DNA of 64,000 nucleotides from Malania oleifera (Eukaryota > Streptophyta > Magnoliopsida > Santalales > Ximeniaceae), in assembly GCF_029873635.1 (NCBI RefSeq), contig NC_080421.1, positions 1,736,001-1,800,000 of the forward strand, given 5' to 3'. Every line of letters starts with the position of its first letter. Within the stretch, counting starts at the first letter, position 1. This document shows, piece after piece, positions 33,656 to 45,835 of the stretch. The position numbers were made by a program, and so were the translations under genes. Below the pieces are notes generated by a model that did no database searches, was not told the origin of the DNA, and saw only the letters and a program-made list of their open reading frames with translations.

Positions 33656-36600
33656 ATGGGCTGCGCAACCTCCAAGGTGGACGATCTACCTGCGGTGGCG
33701 CTCTGCCGCGACCGCCTCGCCTTCCTCGACGAAGCCATCCGCCACCGGTACGCGCTCGCGGAGGCTCACCTTGCCTACACCCACTCTCTAAGCCAGGTGG
33801 GAGTGTCTCTTCACGAATTCTTCAGTGTTCCCGCCGGTGACGCTTACCCCGATTCCTCTCCCGTCCTTAATCTGCCCCCTCAGAAGAAGAAGGCCGATCC
33901 CGTCGATCTTGTCCCCGAGTCCTCGGCCGCCGTCGCTCGTCACTCTCACTCCGATTCCGGCTCCCACCTCCACTTCCACTCCGATTCCGACGACGACTAC
34001 GCCGCCTCTGGATCTTTGCATCATTCGGATCACTCCTCGCCGCTCCACGATCACGGCCAACATCTCGATTACGCGGATCATGAGGATTTTTCTTTCACTG
34101 GTGGAGGAGGTGGTGGTTATATTATGAACATTAATTACATGAGGAATCGAACGACGCCGTCGGTGGTGTACGAGCAGCGGCCGATGCGTCCGGAGACTGG
34201 CCACGTTGGCGAATCTTCTACCTACCATCCCTACAATAACAACCCGAGTTCTTCTTATACTTCTTATCCTTACGATGGCGCGTATCCGAATTATGGGGGT
34301 GGGATGAACGGTTACTTCGGCTCGCAGCCTCCTTATGGGTCGCCCGCTCCGGCGGGGCCGTCGTCCTCTGCTCCGAAATCTCCGCCTCCACCGCCGTCGC
34401 CGCCGAGGAGTTCCCCTTGGGATATGTTGAATTTCTTTGAGACTGTTGAGAACAATTACGCTCCCTACACTCCCAGTCGAGACTCCAAGGAGGTGAGAGA
34501 AGAGGAGGGGATTCCTGATTTGGAAGATGAGTATAGTTACCAGCAAGAGGTTGTGAAGGAAGTCCACGGGAATCAGAAGTATGTCGATGATGGTGGTGGC
34601 AGCAGCGGCGGCGGCTCTGGTGCTGGTGCTTCTGACGTAAATTACCGCAAATCGGTTGACAAAGGCGGTGATGGGGAAGCGCTTTACCAGGCTAGGCCAA
34701 GCATTTCGATTGAGAACGATGGTGATCCGGTCGAGTACGAGGTGCACGTGGTGGATAAGAAAGTTGTTGATAAGGAGAAGACGGAGGAAGGCGGCAATGT
34801 GGGTGGTTTTAAAGGTCACGGTGGTCCGAGAGGAGTTTCGGAGGTGGTGAGTGAGATTCAGGCGATGTTTGAGAGAGCTTCACAGTCGGGGAAGGAGCTC
34901 GCGAAGATACTTGAAGTGGGAAAGCTTCCGTATCGGAAAATTGCTGGGTATCAAGGTATGATTCATATTCGGCCGAGATTTCAGATCAAGGCTGAAAAAC
35001 CCGCTTCTTCTAGATATTCAAACTGTATTTCTTTTGCCATGAAAAAAAAAACCCACTTTCTTTAGATTTCGTTCTAACATGAAATCTTATCCTTAAAATA
35101 CAGCATCCAACCCTTTATTTTTATTTCTTGTTGACTACCAGCTTAATTGATCTGCAATAAGCTTGTGGGGATGTTATAAATCGATGTATGAGAAATTTTC
35201 TGGTAGTGGTTTTGTCCACATGAAAGATAGATTTTTTTTTCCCTGGTCTATAGTGTTAGAAGTTGATGGGATTGGGCCGGACTGACTGGTTTGATTGCCT
35301 AACCCTTAAATTTTTTTGTCGGTCTTCACTGAGCAGTTACTTCCAAGATGTTGCATGGAGTTGCTCCTTCATTACCGGTGGCATCCTCTCATCCTTCCGC
35401 CTCTAAGAATGCGGAGTCATCTGCTGGGAATGCTGCTTTGGCTGGTCTGGAATTTGATGAAGATGTGGGGGTGAGGTCAATAAATATTTCTTCTACCTTG
35501 CAGAAGTGTTACCTTTGGGAGAAGAAGCTCTACGATGAAGTTAAGGTATGCTGAACATTGTTGATTTCTGTTTTCAGCTTGTCATTTCTATTTATTCATT
35601 GAATTGTTCATGTCATTGAAATTATCAGATGATTCCAAGTTGCTTATGAATAACAGTCATATAACTAAAATTTATGAATGATGTTCTTATATGGCGATTG
35701 CTCAAGGAAAATTGTGAAAAATGTGTTATGTGATGGATGCCTTAGGGAATTTTCGCCATTCCACTGCCAAGCAGGGGCTATATGTGTTCTGTTAAATACG
35801 CATTAAGTTCAAAACTTTTAGGAATCATGTTCATGATATTCTGAACTTCTGATTACAGCTCTGTACTTATTTTTTGGCTAGTAAACACTTAGTCCGCTGT
35901 GCCGCATGGTTTTTCTTTGAGTGCTTGGTTTTTATGTTTATCTAAAATATAGTGTTCAGGTTTTTCCACCTTGGTTCCTTATTCTATCTTTATTTCTTAT
36001 GTTTTTTATTTTGATATAATTTTACTTTGTTGCCATTGTACTGCCTCACTTCTTTTTGAGATGCTTTTCTTCATTTTACTGTAATTCTTGACAGTCTAAA
36101 GCATTGTCTTTAAGCCAATGTCTCTGAGATTCATTAGAATATTCCTTTTGTTGACATTAGAATAATCTGCTATCTTTGACTATTTAGCAGTTCACTTGCC
36201 ATTTAATTCAAACATTAGTGTTGCGGTGTGCCTAAGACCTCTGGAGTATAAACATTGCCTGCAACAATGATTCGTCTGTAACTTTTCTCATGCATTCAAT
36301 GTCAGTTTTGGTTTGTGAAGCAAAGCAACTTGTAACCTAATTGATGGTGTATCGGAACTTGCTGAATTTTTCTGGGTGACATGCGGAATGTCACCTCTTT
36401 CACTGGGGGATTTGGGTGTTGAAGGATGTATCGGTGCGTTTTATAAGGGATTCTCTTTTTTGGGCACTTCAATTTCTTGAGCCAAAACTTTCTCGAGCCT
36501 TCTAGGTTTTGGGTGTTGGGCGAGGTATCAATGTGCATTTTGCAAGGGATTCTTTTTTGGGGCACTTCACTTTCTCAAGCCTTCTAGGTTTTGGCCTTTA

Positions 36601-39600
36601 ATAGTGTATGCTATACATGCGTCGATGGAATCAAGGTTTGCCTGCTGATCTAGGTTGCTTTTCTTAATGCTATAGATAATTTTTGTTGAAAAATCACTAT
36701 TCTTACTGTGAGCAATGGTTTTAAATAGTGGTTTCAACCATTGCATAATTTATTTATTTTTTTCTCAATACACTGTTGCACACTGATAAATCTGCTGCTA
36801 CTCCTGTTTGTGGTCCACTATAGCTGCCAATGACTGTTGAGACCAAAAATGTTTTTTATTTTTATATTTTTCATTTTCTAACATTTTTCATTTGTAAATC
36901 AACCTCAATTAGCTATGTGAAGAAAGGGAGTAACAATTATACTGTGTGGATGAAAATGATGCAGAATTATTTATTTTTTGTAATAATCACAAGATATGCA
37001 TTAAAAAGTAAGACAATTTGATATGAACAATGCTTTGTTTGAAAAAATATTTATATTGATGATATTTGTAATTTGATTATCGTTTAACTTGAACTTCTTA
37101 TATTTTTTAGTTTTATCTTGTTCAAGTTGTTAATTCTTTATTTTTTACTATTTAATTTAGGACATGCTATATAACTTGGTGTAAATTCATTAGATTTTTA
37201 TTTCTTTCACTATTAAAATAATAGAATTTGTTTAATTTATTGGATGTGTTATATGCATAATAGATTAATGGAATATATTGTATTGTAAGCTAATGTATTT
37301 TGTTTCGTTAATTTGTTTAAAACACATGTGATTAATGAAAGTAAAAGAATATAATTTTTTTTGTCAATGGTGGTTTAAAATAATGTAAATTTATTGCCTT
37401 AATAAACACGTTAACAAGTTCAACTAAAGGGTCCAAAATGCATAAAAGATACTTATTAAAAAAAAAAGAGATAAGGGCCTCAAACATGCAAATACACCAA
37501 TTTTTTAATGAGATTTTGTGTGCTTGAAAAGAATTCAAATTTGTGAAACTGGTTTGCATCCCTCCTTTTTCTATTTCTCATGCTTCGCACCCTATCTCCT
37601 TCCTAGCTTTCCCTTTCCTCATTCGCTCTAACATCCACTGCCATGTAATATCTGTTTCTCTTGCTTTCTGCCACTCCTTTTATAATTGCTCTGTGCCACC
37701 TTCTGCTGCTATGTAAATTTTAAATCCTTGCCAAGAATTTAAGGATTATTTGAATAAGTACCTGTTATCATTGTGCTACGCCACCTGAGCACTATTTGAA
37801 ACCATGCCAAGAAATTAGGGCTTATTTCTTCAAGTTTTTGGATATAATTTTCTGTATTCGAGAACAAAGGATACCAAAAAGAAAAGAGAAGAAAAGCATT
37901 TGATTAGTCATTTCTACAGAACTTTTCTTTGGATTGCTTCCTGAAAATAACTCCTATATGATATTTTTCTGTAATTCATATACAATCTACTAAACCTTTC
38001 TTATCCTAGTACTCATTTGTTCCACCACCTCCCACCACCACGGTCTGCTGCTCACAACCATCACTCCCACTGACTGCAACCCTTAGCTGCCAACCACCAT
38101 CAATCATTACCATCGACCACCACTCGCTAATGCTGTTCATCACCACTCATTGTGGTCAACCACTGCCAATGACCACTAACCACCACAGCCAACAATTGCT
38201 ACCCACCACTCACCCCTGCTGCACTCGTCCACCACACCTTCCTGCACCCACTGCTACTGCTTGCTGCTGCCGTCGCCAACTGCCACCATCGACTCCAAAT
38301 GTCGAGTGCTATCTACCTAGTATATTAGAGAAGAAGAAAAAACTATACCTGAATACCACTTTACCTAAAAGTTAAGCTGTTAAGTTTTGGGACAACAATG
38401 TATATCAGGCCTTAACAGTCCCCCAGAGGTGCAGCCTGTGGAGATAATCAAACGATAAACAACACCCACTATAAATAAATGTGGGCAACAAGACCCAAGA
38501 CCTCCTAGCAACCTGCCTCTGCTCCCATGTCAGAATACCACTTTAGCTGAAAGCTTAAACTGTTAGGTTGTGGGCCAACAATGTATATGAGACCTTAACA
38601 GGGCCTTGGTTTTCTTATGGGTGCTATCCTTTTTAAGTTTAATCTGGGTGTCATGTTTGTGTTTAATCTGGTCTAAAAGCTTTGGTTTTCAATATCTGTG
38701 TTGCCAGTTCTTGTTTGTCTCTTCCTTATTGGGAAATTCTGTTGTTATTGCTCTCTTGCAGGCTGAGGAAAAGTTGAGGGTAGCCCACGAGCAGAAGTGT
38801 CAAAAGCTTAAGAACTTAGATAGAACGGGTGCTGAGGCTCATAAAGTTGATTCAACTAGAACTTTAATCAGAAGCCTCTCCACAAAAATAAGAATTGCAA
38901 TTCAGGTTGTAGACAAGATATCTGTGAAGATAAATAAGCTAAGGGATGAAGAGTTGTGGCCACAGATAAATGAATTAATTCAAGGGTATGTAATTCTACA
39001 AAGTTATGCTACTAATTCTTTGTTACAAATTGTGTGTTCCTGTCGAGTCATGACATATAATTTGCTTCATGCTTTGTGGTGTTGTATACGGTGTTTTGTA
39101 GTAGTAGGATATGTTATATTGTGTATTGCCAGTTACCCCTTGATATTATGTGATTTTTTTGTTGTTTTCAATTTTTGTGTCCTTACTACTTCATCTTATT
39201 TTTATTACCTATATAAAGCTGCATTCTTGTAATCTAATTAACCAAAAAAACCAATATTGATAGCTTATGAGGTGGTTGAGAAATGGATGAAGATAAAGGA
39301 TTTCTTTTATTTTTTTTCCCCCTTGAACTTGAGTGGTGCTGAACTCGACCAAATAGTTGCATTTGTTTAATAGTGTAGGAGTTTTTGTTTTAGGGGCCCA
39401 TATGATAAAAAATTAAATATTCAATAATTTTGGTTTTTTTTTTTTTTTTAAATATTTTCTCAACAATAGAACAGAGGTGACACTTTTGGTACAAGTAGAA
39501 GTAGATTTAGGAAGCAGTTCTGGTGGATTCAAATTGCAGTTGAACTTTTTTTAAGATTGGCAACAAATGTTATGACCTTCCAAAGTGAGGGAAGACTGCT

Positions 39601-40827
39601 CTTTCTTTCATTCTTTCCTTCTCATTCTTCTCTTTGGGAAGGTTGCTTTGGAAATGTAAGCTAGCTGTCAATATCTCTGATCTTGTCAACCTTTAAAAGG
39701 CTGATCTCAGGTCAATAGTGCACTAGTCTATGCTTTCTATCCATAGTCTATGCTTTCTATTCACCTCTTCTTATATATCTCATATTACAGTCAGCAAATC
39801 AATGGTATCTTTATTTAAGGACACTCTTGTTTTTATATTTTATTTCTCATTGGAATAAATTAAGCATAAAAGGTAATAACGAGTTTGGAAATGATGGAAG
39901 TGGTACAAAGAACCTGGAAGAAGAAATTGAGGGTCTCGAATCTGCATTCTGTTATTGCACAATCTTTCTGTCCTTGCCACTCTACTACCATTAGTTACTC
40001 CTACAACATATAGTATATGGTTGATGTTTTTTATTTCAGTTATTTTAATTTTTTAAATTTATTTTATTTTTTTTACAATTTACATCAGGTTATCCAGAAT
40101 GTGGAAATCAATGCTAGAGTGCCATCGTAGTCAGTGCCTGGTCATCAGAGAAGCTAGGAGTTTAGATGCTATAGCGTTCCAGAAGCTTAGTGATTCTCAT
40201 CTGCAAGCTACATTGAAGCTCGAACATGAGCTTATTAATTGGACTTTAAGATTTTCTAGTTGGATTGAAGCCCAGAAAGGTTATGTGCGGGCCTTGAATA
40301 AGTGGCTCATGAAATGTATTCTGTACATACCAGAAGAAACGGCCGATGGAATAGTGCCCTTTTCACCTGGTAGGATTGGTGCACCCCCTTTGTTTGTAAT
40401 CTGTAACCAATGGTGCCAATTGTTGGAGGGAATATCTGAGAAGGAAGTGATTGATTCTATACGATATTTAGCCACGAGTGTTCTTCAGCTCTGGAAACGA
40501 GATAAGTTAGAAATGCGCCAAAGGATGTTGGCAAACAAGGATTTGGAGAAGAAAGTTAAGAAATTGGAGAGGGAGGACCAGAAGATACAAAAGGAGATCC
40601 ATGCATTAGACAAAAAGATGGAATTGATTTCTGGGGAAGGCAATGGACTCTCAATAACCGGAGAGATTGTGTATCAGAGTGACACTAGCAACAGCATACA
40701 GGCAAGTCTGCAGCATATTTTTGAAGCCATGGAGAGGTTAGCAGCCAATTCCTCTAGAGCTTATGAACAGCTCCTGCAACGAAGTGAAGAGGAGAGGCAT
40801 GCCCAAGAGCATGCACAAGCTTCATAG
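33656..40827 (+). CDS. DUF630/DUF632 protein (NRG2/REL2-related family), four exons
   Basis: Exons are 33656-34955, 35337-35545, 38762-38985 and 40089-40827. All introns are GT-AG and the frame is kept (2472 nt, 823 residues). Residues 1-60 form the DUF630 N-terminus (MGCATSKVDDLPAVALCRDR...), where MGC suits myristoylation at Gly2 and palmitoylation at Cys3. A His/Ser/Asp-rich stretch lies at about 95-145, a Pro-rich tract and SPWDMLNFFE at about 241-262, and acidic and Gly-rich linkers at 277-330. DUF632 runs from about residue 393 (GVSEVVSEIQAMFERAS) to about 710, including MLHGVAPSLP at the exon 1/2 join and RMWKSMLECHRSQC at the exon 3/4 join. A Lys/Glu-rich coiled coil spans about 712-757. 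Characterised relatives include Arabidopsis NRG2 (nitrate signalling) and rice REL2 (leaf rolling). The DLPAVALCRDR type looks like a sister clade, so the exact role is unknown. Length and motifs look complete, with no breaks. Confidence 0.93.
34956..35336 (+). other. Intron 1 of the DUF630/DUF632 gene
   Basis: 381 bp, GTATGA...GAGCAG, phase 1. If retained, the frame continues 36 codons to a stop at about 35063, giving a protein that stops just after DUF632 begins. Confidence 0.88.
36414..36596. repeat. Two-unit tandem repeat in intron 2
   Basis: Two units of about 97 and 86 bp start GGGTGTTGAAGGATGTATC and GGGTGTTGGGCGAGGTATC, share AAGGGATTCT..TTTTGGGCACTTCA, and end GCCTTCTAGGTTTTGG. Origin unknown. 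Confidence 0.75.
38010..38300. repeat. CCACCA/TGCTGC low-complexity patch in intron 2
   Basis: An imperfect trinucleotide-rich stretch (CCACCACCTCCCACCACCA and similar). Frames read through it as His/Pro/Thr-rich peptides, but it has no splice or domain support. Confidence 0.6.
38351..38601 (-). mobile_element. Miniature LTR-like remnant in intron 2
   Basis: Direct repeats at 38351-38418 and 38533-38601 (GAATACCACTTTA...CAACAATGTATAT...CCTTAACAG) flank 114 bp. The sequence just left of the second repeat (TCTGCTCCCATGT) resembles a worn reverse complement of the Met-tRNA primer-binding site (GCTCTGATACCA). This would make it a TRIM-type element in minus orientation. The PBS reading is an inference from a degraded sequence. 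Confidence 0.5.
38986..40088 (+). other. Intron 3 of the DUF630/DUF632 gene
   Basis: 1103 bp, GTATGT...ACATCAG, phase 2. If retained, translation would run 82 codons to a stop at about 39230 with a hydrophobic Leu/Cys/Tyr-rich tail. This looks accidental. The rest is AT-rich with no repeat that I recognise. Confidence 0.88.
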
Positions 40828-41450
40828 TTCTGTTCAAAGAGATGAAACTGTGGCTTCTTCGCTTATGAAATTTATGATTTGGTATGATGTCCACTTCCAG
40901 TTCTCCGTCCCGATAAACATCCAATGCATTCTTGAGGGTTTTATGAAAGTGGTTTTAGACATGGTCAGTCCTTTGCTTTGGCTTAGCTGGTTTGTGTCAT
41001 CCACCTCAAGGAGTTCAGCCTGGAATAATTACGTTGGATGGTAACAGCAGGTGGCCTGGGAATTGCATTCCTGATCTCAAGAGAAGGTAATTGTTTTTGT
41101 CCCAGCAGAACCAGGCAATCAATTTCATCAGCTGAAATATCATCAGAGGTATTTGAATGGCGACGAGGACGTTAAGGCTGTTGCCAACCCAAGTGGGGTG
41201 ATGCTCGAAATGTTAGGACCCTAGTTGGATTTAAGGATGTGAGGGGGGGCATTCACCCTATGCAGATTTAGTTGGGATGCAGTGCACCATCAGGTCAGAT
41301 TGTCCTCCAAGGGAGCGGAATTTGCTTCCAGTTTTGCACGAGGATGATGAGTTTTCCCTAGGCTTTATGGGCTGTGAGAGCGGGACGCAAGTCCAGTAAT
41401 GCCCAGATAAGTACCAGATCTTGTATTATAAATTAGTTGCTTTTTTTTTT
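40828..41450 (+). other. Presumed 3' UTR and downstream flank of the DUF630/DUF632 gene
   Basis: Balanced base composition continues for about 600 bp after the stop, then AT-rich DNA begins near a T-run at 41442-41455. No canonical AATAAA is obvious; ATTATAAATT at 41424 is a weak candidate for a polyadenylation region. Short frames here have no domain support. Confidence 0.45.
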
Positions 41451-42550
41451 TTTTTGTTAAATTGTTTAAATCATATCATTGTACAGATAACTTGTTGAAA
41501 CTAAAGCATGTGGATACCCACCCACCTTCAATAGAGAGAGAGCGGTAGTAAGGGATGGAGTGGGCCAAATGGGTCATGAAATTTTCTTTGGACAATAGTG
41601 TGGATAGAGCAGTCAAGAAGTGTCTTAAAATTGTGAGATTGTATGAATTTGGAAGAGAAATTTCATACAATTTGGAATTAAAATTTTTCCCAAGTCCACA
41701 ATTCCAAATTCACCACTATTCCTAAAAAAATCGTATCCCCCAGAATTCATACAAACAAATTTAAGGAACATGAGGAGTGGCAAAGTGGGGATTGAACTTG
41801 GTGTGAGAACCGTGAACCCTATTGGCCCCCAACAGAAAAAAGAATGGGGGGAGGGGTCTGAAACCCACATCACATCCATCTATGGATGTAACAGAGTGAT
41901 AGGGATGCAATTGAGAAAATCTATCCGTCTCAGTTCCGTCAATCGCAAGGAAAAGAGAATTTGGTCTGAGGCATATTATTGTATGTTCAACGTTGTCTTG
42001 GCATACGACTGCTGGGCATCATTATCTCAATATAAAATTCAATTCGAGAGAGATGGTATCAGACAAGACACCTCCGCCCTTTATTTTATGTTTTTTTCGT
42101 ATGTGTTGGGTTGGCATGATATTCTCCATCTTTTATTTTTTGGGCGGGGTTTTGTCGGCATGGGCATTTACTGCCAATTGTTATTGAATAATGAAGAGAA
42201 GTGGGTTGTCCTGGGCTCTGGACAATTGCACCATGTGTCCAAAGGGACAGCGAGTGGCCAATTCAATGGTACGATGCTTACTATGGACGGTGGACAGTCT
42301 CCTCATCTAGATTTTAGGACTCTTTGATTATATGTGAAAAGGAAAAAAAAAAAAAAAAAAAAGGATTCATTTTGCCATGAAAAATTGAATTGCTGGGCAG
42401 ATTTCGGCAGTAAAGTGCAAAATTATTTATAAAAATAAAATAAAAGCGTAAACAAATGAGAATCTATATTTAGAACATGAAAATTATGCTTTCCAAAACT
42501 CTTAAAAATAATTCAGTAAACTAATGGATCTATTTGTTGGAATATTATTA
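41451..42550. other. Spacer with a 185-codon frame of unknown status
   Basis: A plus-strand frame at 41770-42327 has no recognisable domain, no family resemblance and mixed composition. I do not call it a gene. An A-run lies at about 42343-42362. Confidence 0.4.
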
Positions 42551-42798
42551 AGGATAAAAAGACATTGGCCTCGCATAAGGTGTGTAAAAAAAAAAAAAAG
42601 AATTTTTATTTCTTTTGGTGTTTCAAAAATTTTTAGGAAAATTTTTGTCAAAAAGAATCAAAATTTTCTTCCTATTTGAGAAAAAGAATAAATTTTTTAC
42701 TGTCAGATTCTTGAAAATTCGGGAAAAATTTAGAAATTTGTGGAGAGTTTTTTGTCATTTTTATTAAACTTTAAAAAAAATTATGCCGTTTGTCCTCC
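42551..42798. mobile_element. Foldback MITE-like element, copy 4
   Basis: It starts AGGATAAAAAGACATTGGCC and ends GCCGTTTGTCCTCCC. The reverse complement of the end (GGGAGGACAAACGGC) pairs loosely with the start. Interior phrases (TCAAAAAGAATCAAAATTTTC, TTCTTGAAAATTCGGG) match copies 2 and 3. Confidence 0.45.
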
Positions 42799-44280
42799 CA
42801 TTATTAAAGTGAAGTTAGTGGTTTGGGTTGTTGAAATTAAATATTTTGGTTTTCAACAAGCAGCTTTAAATCACAATAATTGGCTAATTGCTCGCAATGC
42901 TTTTAAATTATTGTTCTAATCGATGCCCACCAAAAAAGTAAAAAAGAGCGAAGGTAGAGCTAGCCAGCTAGGTTTGAGCTGGGGACGTTTGCTACTACTG
43001 CCAATAAAATCACATCCTTTTTGTCTCACCCATCTCACCCATGTCATTCTTGGGCTGGATTAAAATTTTACAAAACATTAGGATGAAATGTGGAATGTCA
43101 TTCCAATTCAATACATGTAGGAATTTTCATTTTAAAAAAATAGTTTCAATCAACTTAAGGTTTCTTTATTATCATTATTTATGTCACTTCCATTTAGTTT
43201 GGGTCCAACCAGGTTGGTCGCAATTTCAATCCGTACCTCAACCCGCATATTCAAGTTGCACATTATCAGACTTGCCGACCAACTCATATGTAGCTTAAAA
43301 TCATTTCTTATATTGGATAGGTCTTTGAACTGCTCTAATTTCATTTGGAATAGGATTTTGAGATATTGGATTTTGAGTTCACTGCTGTCTCGCTTCCAAA
43401 TGAGAGACTCGTGGTTCGATTGAATGATTATTCTATACTCTTTTTTTTTTTATTTCATTTTACAAACCAAATATAACGAAATGAGAGCATGGACTGATAG
43501 AGTGTATTTGTCCTTTAAGAAACACTGCAACGGTACATTCTTTTCAGGGCCTCGAGAAAGAAACTATATATTTAGTTTGAACTCGACCTTAAATTCACTA
43601 GTTTATTGCTCAATCTTTGAAGACATTCTATATATGCCCAATTCCTTCCAAGCCTTGAAAAGAAATATTATTCACCAAATGTTTAGGAGTCAGAAGTTCA
43701 AACTTTGAATTGAATTTATATATATTTACACAAAAAACTTAATGTATTATTTAAAGGCACACGAACTTACGCTCCTAAACATAATCTTAAAAAATATAAA
43801 TTTCCTTCGTTCACAGTTAGAGATATGCAAGTCAACTACAACTCTCAAGGCCAACATAATTTTATATTATATTGAGATTGAGATTAATAATGTCAAAATT
43901 CCTCTCCTCCAATTTTTTTTCCCTAGAATTTTATACTTACCTAGTTTTGCAAAACTAATCATTAGACAATTATGAGTTATGACCAATGACTAATTAATGA
44001 AATTTCAAATGAGACAAGAATGAACCCTTGGCCAGTGCATGCACCCAAGCAATAAATGCTTGTAAGTTGGACCACCAATTATTTGATTCTTTTTTTTTTT
44101 TTTTGTAGGAACACATGTTTATATATATATATATTCTAAGGTTACAAATGATTAGTCAAATTTATACATGTATTTAAATTAAGACCCAAAATTTATACTC
44201 CACAACACAACCCTATCATGCTTGACTTAGTTGCAATGAAAGTTTGCCATTGACAATTTGCCTTTATTAATGTTTTTCAG
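42799..44280. other. AT-rich spacer
   Basis: No gene supported. Several 60-95 codon frames overlap here in different phases, as expected by chance. Confidence 0.45.
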
Positions 44281-45835
44281 TGTTAGGTTTCTTTATTTAG
44301 TAATGCCACACACATTGCCTTATTTTACTCATCTTCATATTGACTTTTAATAAAATGATTCTTGTTTGTGATGTTTTGTTTTGAACATTAAACCGAGACA
44401 TACAAACAAAATTTATTATATTCAATTCCTATACTTGTAGCTATATTTTTTAATCCAAAGCACAATAGGAGTCAAGAACGGAAAATACAGTTCATCTTAA
44501 CAAGAGAAAAGAAATAGTAAATTGGAGTGTTCATTTTATTTTTAGAGAAAATATTTTCATCCTAGCACATGCTTTGTAGCTGATTAGGGAATTTCTTGTC
44601 AGTAGTAGATTTTAGTGTTTTCATTATATGATAGTTCAAAGAAAAAGTAGAAGAAGAAAAAAATTTGACAGATGAATAATAGAATACCCTAATTGTTAAT
44701 TTTGAATATATTTGTAGTTTCTTAATTTAAAGATGTATAAAATGAACAGTTGAATCTAAAAAAATTACTTCTAAATATTAAAATTTCTTATAACAGGTTG
44801 TCAAAACAACTGAAAACTAAAAAAATAACCTAATTTTAAAATTTTTGACAAACAACTAAAAATTAACAACAGAAATAGAAAACTGACAACGAAAACAAAT
44901 AGGTTTTTATAATCTTTTTTTTCCCTGTGGAAAAACATAAACAGAAAACAAAAAATAACAACGGCACCAAGCAAGCCCTTACTTTTCAATTCAATTTAAG
45001 TGGAATTGTCAAATTGGTTCGATTTTTAAATATTTTTTAATAAACCTACTAACTACTACATGCCTAGGAAGAGTGGCCTCACACGTCATCACAGAGTTTT
45101 CAAAAATAAGAAAAAGGATTAATTGTATTTTGTTTCCTATAGTTTAGGGGCACTTTCAATGCCTTATCTAAAGTTTTGGATTCAGTATTGTTTGCCCCAA
45201 TTTTAAATCGGCTATCAAATTGTGGCCACCTTTACTGTCCAATTATTGTTAATTTTAACAATTTAAAGTATTTAATTTCAATTCGCTTATTTTTTCTAAT
45301 GTCACCTTTAAGTGACACCGATGAAATGTTCTGAATACCCGATTATTAAACTCGATCATCATTAATTGAAAAAAAAAATTGATCTGGGCTTAAACAAAAA
45401 GCGTGGAGTGTTACTTATGGCATGAACGACATGTCATTGAACACTTTTCAAGCTTGTTTAGTTACGAGAAGTAATCTTTTTATCTTTAAATTTTTAATTA
45501 TTATAAAACTACTAACTTATTTTTCAACTTTTTAATACTTATACGGAAAAGATAAAAAACAAAGAATTTATTTTATTGTGAAAAATTATTTTCATTTTTT
45601 CTAGTTCAAACAAATTTCAAGATTCTAAAACTTTAATAGCACAACAAGTGATTAAGAAAAGTTGATAAATTTAAAAATTAATAAATTTTAGAATTCAATG
45701 ATGATGAATTTTATAAATTTATTATAGGGAGTCACCTCCTCTTACAGTGGTAGGTTTTGAAAAATAAAGCAATAAACACATGATTTAAATTTAATATTAA
45801 TGACATTGTGAGCACATTTTATGAATAAAAAAATT
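44281..45835. repeat. Low-copy repeat family, unit I
   Basis: Ordered landmarks are: a TATTGACTTTT/GATGTTTTGTTTTGAACATTAAA block, ATTCAATTCCTATACTTGTAG, GCTTTGTAGCTGATTAGG, CCCTAATTGTTAATTTTGAA, GTCAAAACAACTGAAAAC, GGAAGAGTGGCCTCACACGT, GATGAAATGTTCTGAATACC, TTGTTTAGTTACGAGAAGTA and CAATAAACACATGATTTAAA. The same landmarks recur in order in units II-III and IV. Non-coding, with no termini recognised. Confidence 0.75.

Larger units (their letters stand above)
35546..38761 (+). other. Intron 2 of the DUF630/DUF632 gene (3.2 kb)
   Basis: It starts GTATGC and ends CTCTTGCAG, phase 0. It is far longer than the other introns and contains a degenerate tandem repeat (36414-36596), AT-rich sequence, a CCACCA-rich patch (about 38010-38300) and a miniature LTR-like pair (38351-38601) lying only 160 bp from the acceptor. 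No internal exon is supported. Confidence 0.88.

Noticed and set aside
33825-34127. 100-codon plus-strand frame inside exon 1
   Set aside because: An out-of-frame overlap with exon 1, Pro/Thr/Ser low complexity, no family resemblance.
33788-34819. 343-codon open frame on the minus strand opposite exon 1
   Set aside because: It is a shadow of the GC-rich coding exon: the plus-strand frame has clear DUF630/DUF632 motifs, and the antisense peptide is Arg/Ile/Val-rich with no domain.
38606-39232. 208-codon frame across exon 3
   Set aside because: It is exon 3 with intron sequence on both sides. Splice sites at 38762 and 38985 restore the family protein, and the extra ends are intron translation.
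40763-41044. 93-codon frame overlapping the end of exon 4
   Set aside because: Out of frame with the real terminal exon and running into the 3' UTR.
41770-42327. 185-codon plus-strand frame
   Set aside because: No domain, no recognisable relatives and a poly(A)-rich end; not enough to call a gene.
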